Shown: one piece after another, positions 63,858 through 64,000 of the stretch
Layout of the letters: every line of letters starts with the position of its first letter
Numbering within the stretch: position 1 is the first letter of the stretch
NCBI RefSeq assembly: GCF_024171405.1
Contig: NZ_JALJZT010000002.1
Span: forward strand, 2,418,001-2,482,000
DNA: 64,000 nt
Source: Qipengyuania citrea
GTDB lineage: Bacteria; Pseudomonadota; Alphaproteobacteria; Sphingomonadales; Sphingomonadaceae
Direction of reading: 5' to 3'
Made by a program: the position numbers and the translations under genes
The notes under the pieces: generated by a model
The model's database searches: none
The model's input: only the letters and a program-made list of their open reading frames with translations
Told to the model about the DNA's origin: nothing

Positions 63858-64000
63858 TCAGGCCATCAGTTCGCGCACGAAGGGGATCAGCCCGGTCTGG
63901 CGCTGGCGCTTCATGCGTTCGGCGTCGAGGATTTCGCTGACCTTGTCGAAGCAGCTGCCGACATCCTCGTTGATCACTACGTAATCATAGGCGTCCCAGT
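63858..64000 (-). CDS. gmk: Guanylate kinase, C-terminal part (cut by window edge)
   Basis: The reverse strand from the edge encodes WDAYDYVVINEDVGSCFDKV then SEILDAERMKRQRQTGLIPF and VRELMA before TGA. YDYVVIN(E/D)D and the AERMKR helix are the C-terminal signature of guanylate kinase, which phosphorylates GMP to GDP. The catalytic and P-loop parts lie beyond the window. Confidence 0.9.
   Translation of the reverse strand, partial: WDAYDYVVINEDVGSCFDKVSEILDAERMKRQRQTGLIPFVRELMA

Overview
The window reads as a chromosome segment of an alphaproteobacterium, most likely a sphingomonad of the Erythrobacteraceae or a relative. The signs are GC-rich genes with dense ATGA/GTGA/TGATG stop-start overlaps, two TonB-dependent receptors, many acyl-CoA dehydrogenases, Baeyer-Villiger monooxygenases (BVMOs), a TPP riboswitch ahead of thiC, and small proteins familiar from this order. 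All family assignments come from reading the sequence; no database search was run.

Positions 1-22.9 kb form a catabolic and accessory block with visibly lower GC than what follows. On the minus strand lie a CYP153-type P450, its 2Fe-2S ferredoxin and the start of an acyl-CoA dehydrogenase. Diverging from them is a GntR/FCD regulator, followed by a tightly packed plus-strand operon: nitronate-monooxygenase-like flavoprotein, Coq4-like protein, thiolase-fold protein without a visible nucleophilic Cys, DUF35 protein, two different acyl-CoA dehydrogenase subunits, acyl-CoA synthetase, BVMO and alpha/beta hydrolase. A TonB receptor follows. Together these could import, oxygenate, CoA-activate, dehydrogenate and cleave a hydrophobic substrate (terpenoid, steroid-like or alkyl side chain). 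Next come an EmrAB-TolC type efflux operon (minus), a degenerate MarR gene and an orphan MCE protein. A fragment matching the 3' end of a tRNA-Leu gene at 23.17 kb, just where GC rises, looks like an island attachment-site remnant.

Positions 23.3-38 kb look like core genome: a second BVMO, tandem DUF885 peptidase-like proteins, an S9 peptidase, an iron-uptake unit (TonB receptor, small membrane protein, PepSY protein) with a Fur-like site, and a TPP riboswitch, small membrane protein and thiC.

Positions 38.0-40.1 kb hold a small AT-rich insert immediately after a degenerate copy of the thiC 3' end. It carries a two-gene DUF5343 plus Swt1-type HEPN module, followed by a convergent DUF2726 nuclease-like gene. 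This is the best candidate for an undescribed defence or toxin system.

Positions 40.1-53.4 kb carry housekeeping and small stress genes: a hibernation factor, FAS1 lipoprotein, thioesterase, esterase, S41 protease, PEBP, SWIB protein, M19 dipeptidase, DUF3008, Tudor-like protein and dapD. Positions 53.4-62.7 kb are a second lipid or acyl-CoA block: APH-like kinase, Zn alcohol dehydrogenase, three acyl-CoA dehydrogenases, an MFS symporter and two SDRs. The window ends with a diguanylate cyclase and the 3' end of gmk. Two copies of a dispersed palindromic repeat lie at 40.2 and 61.9 kb.
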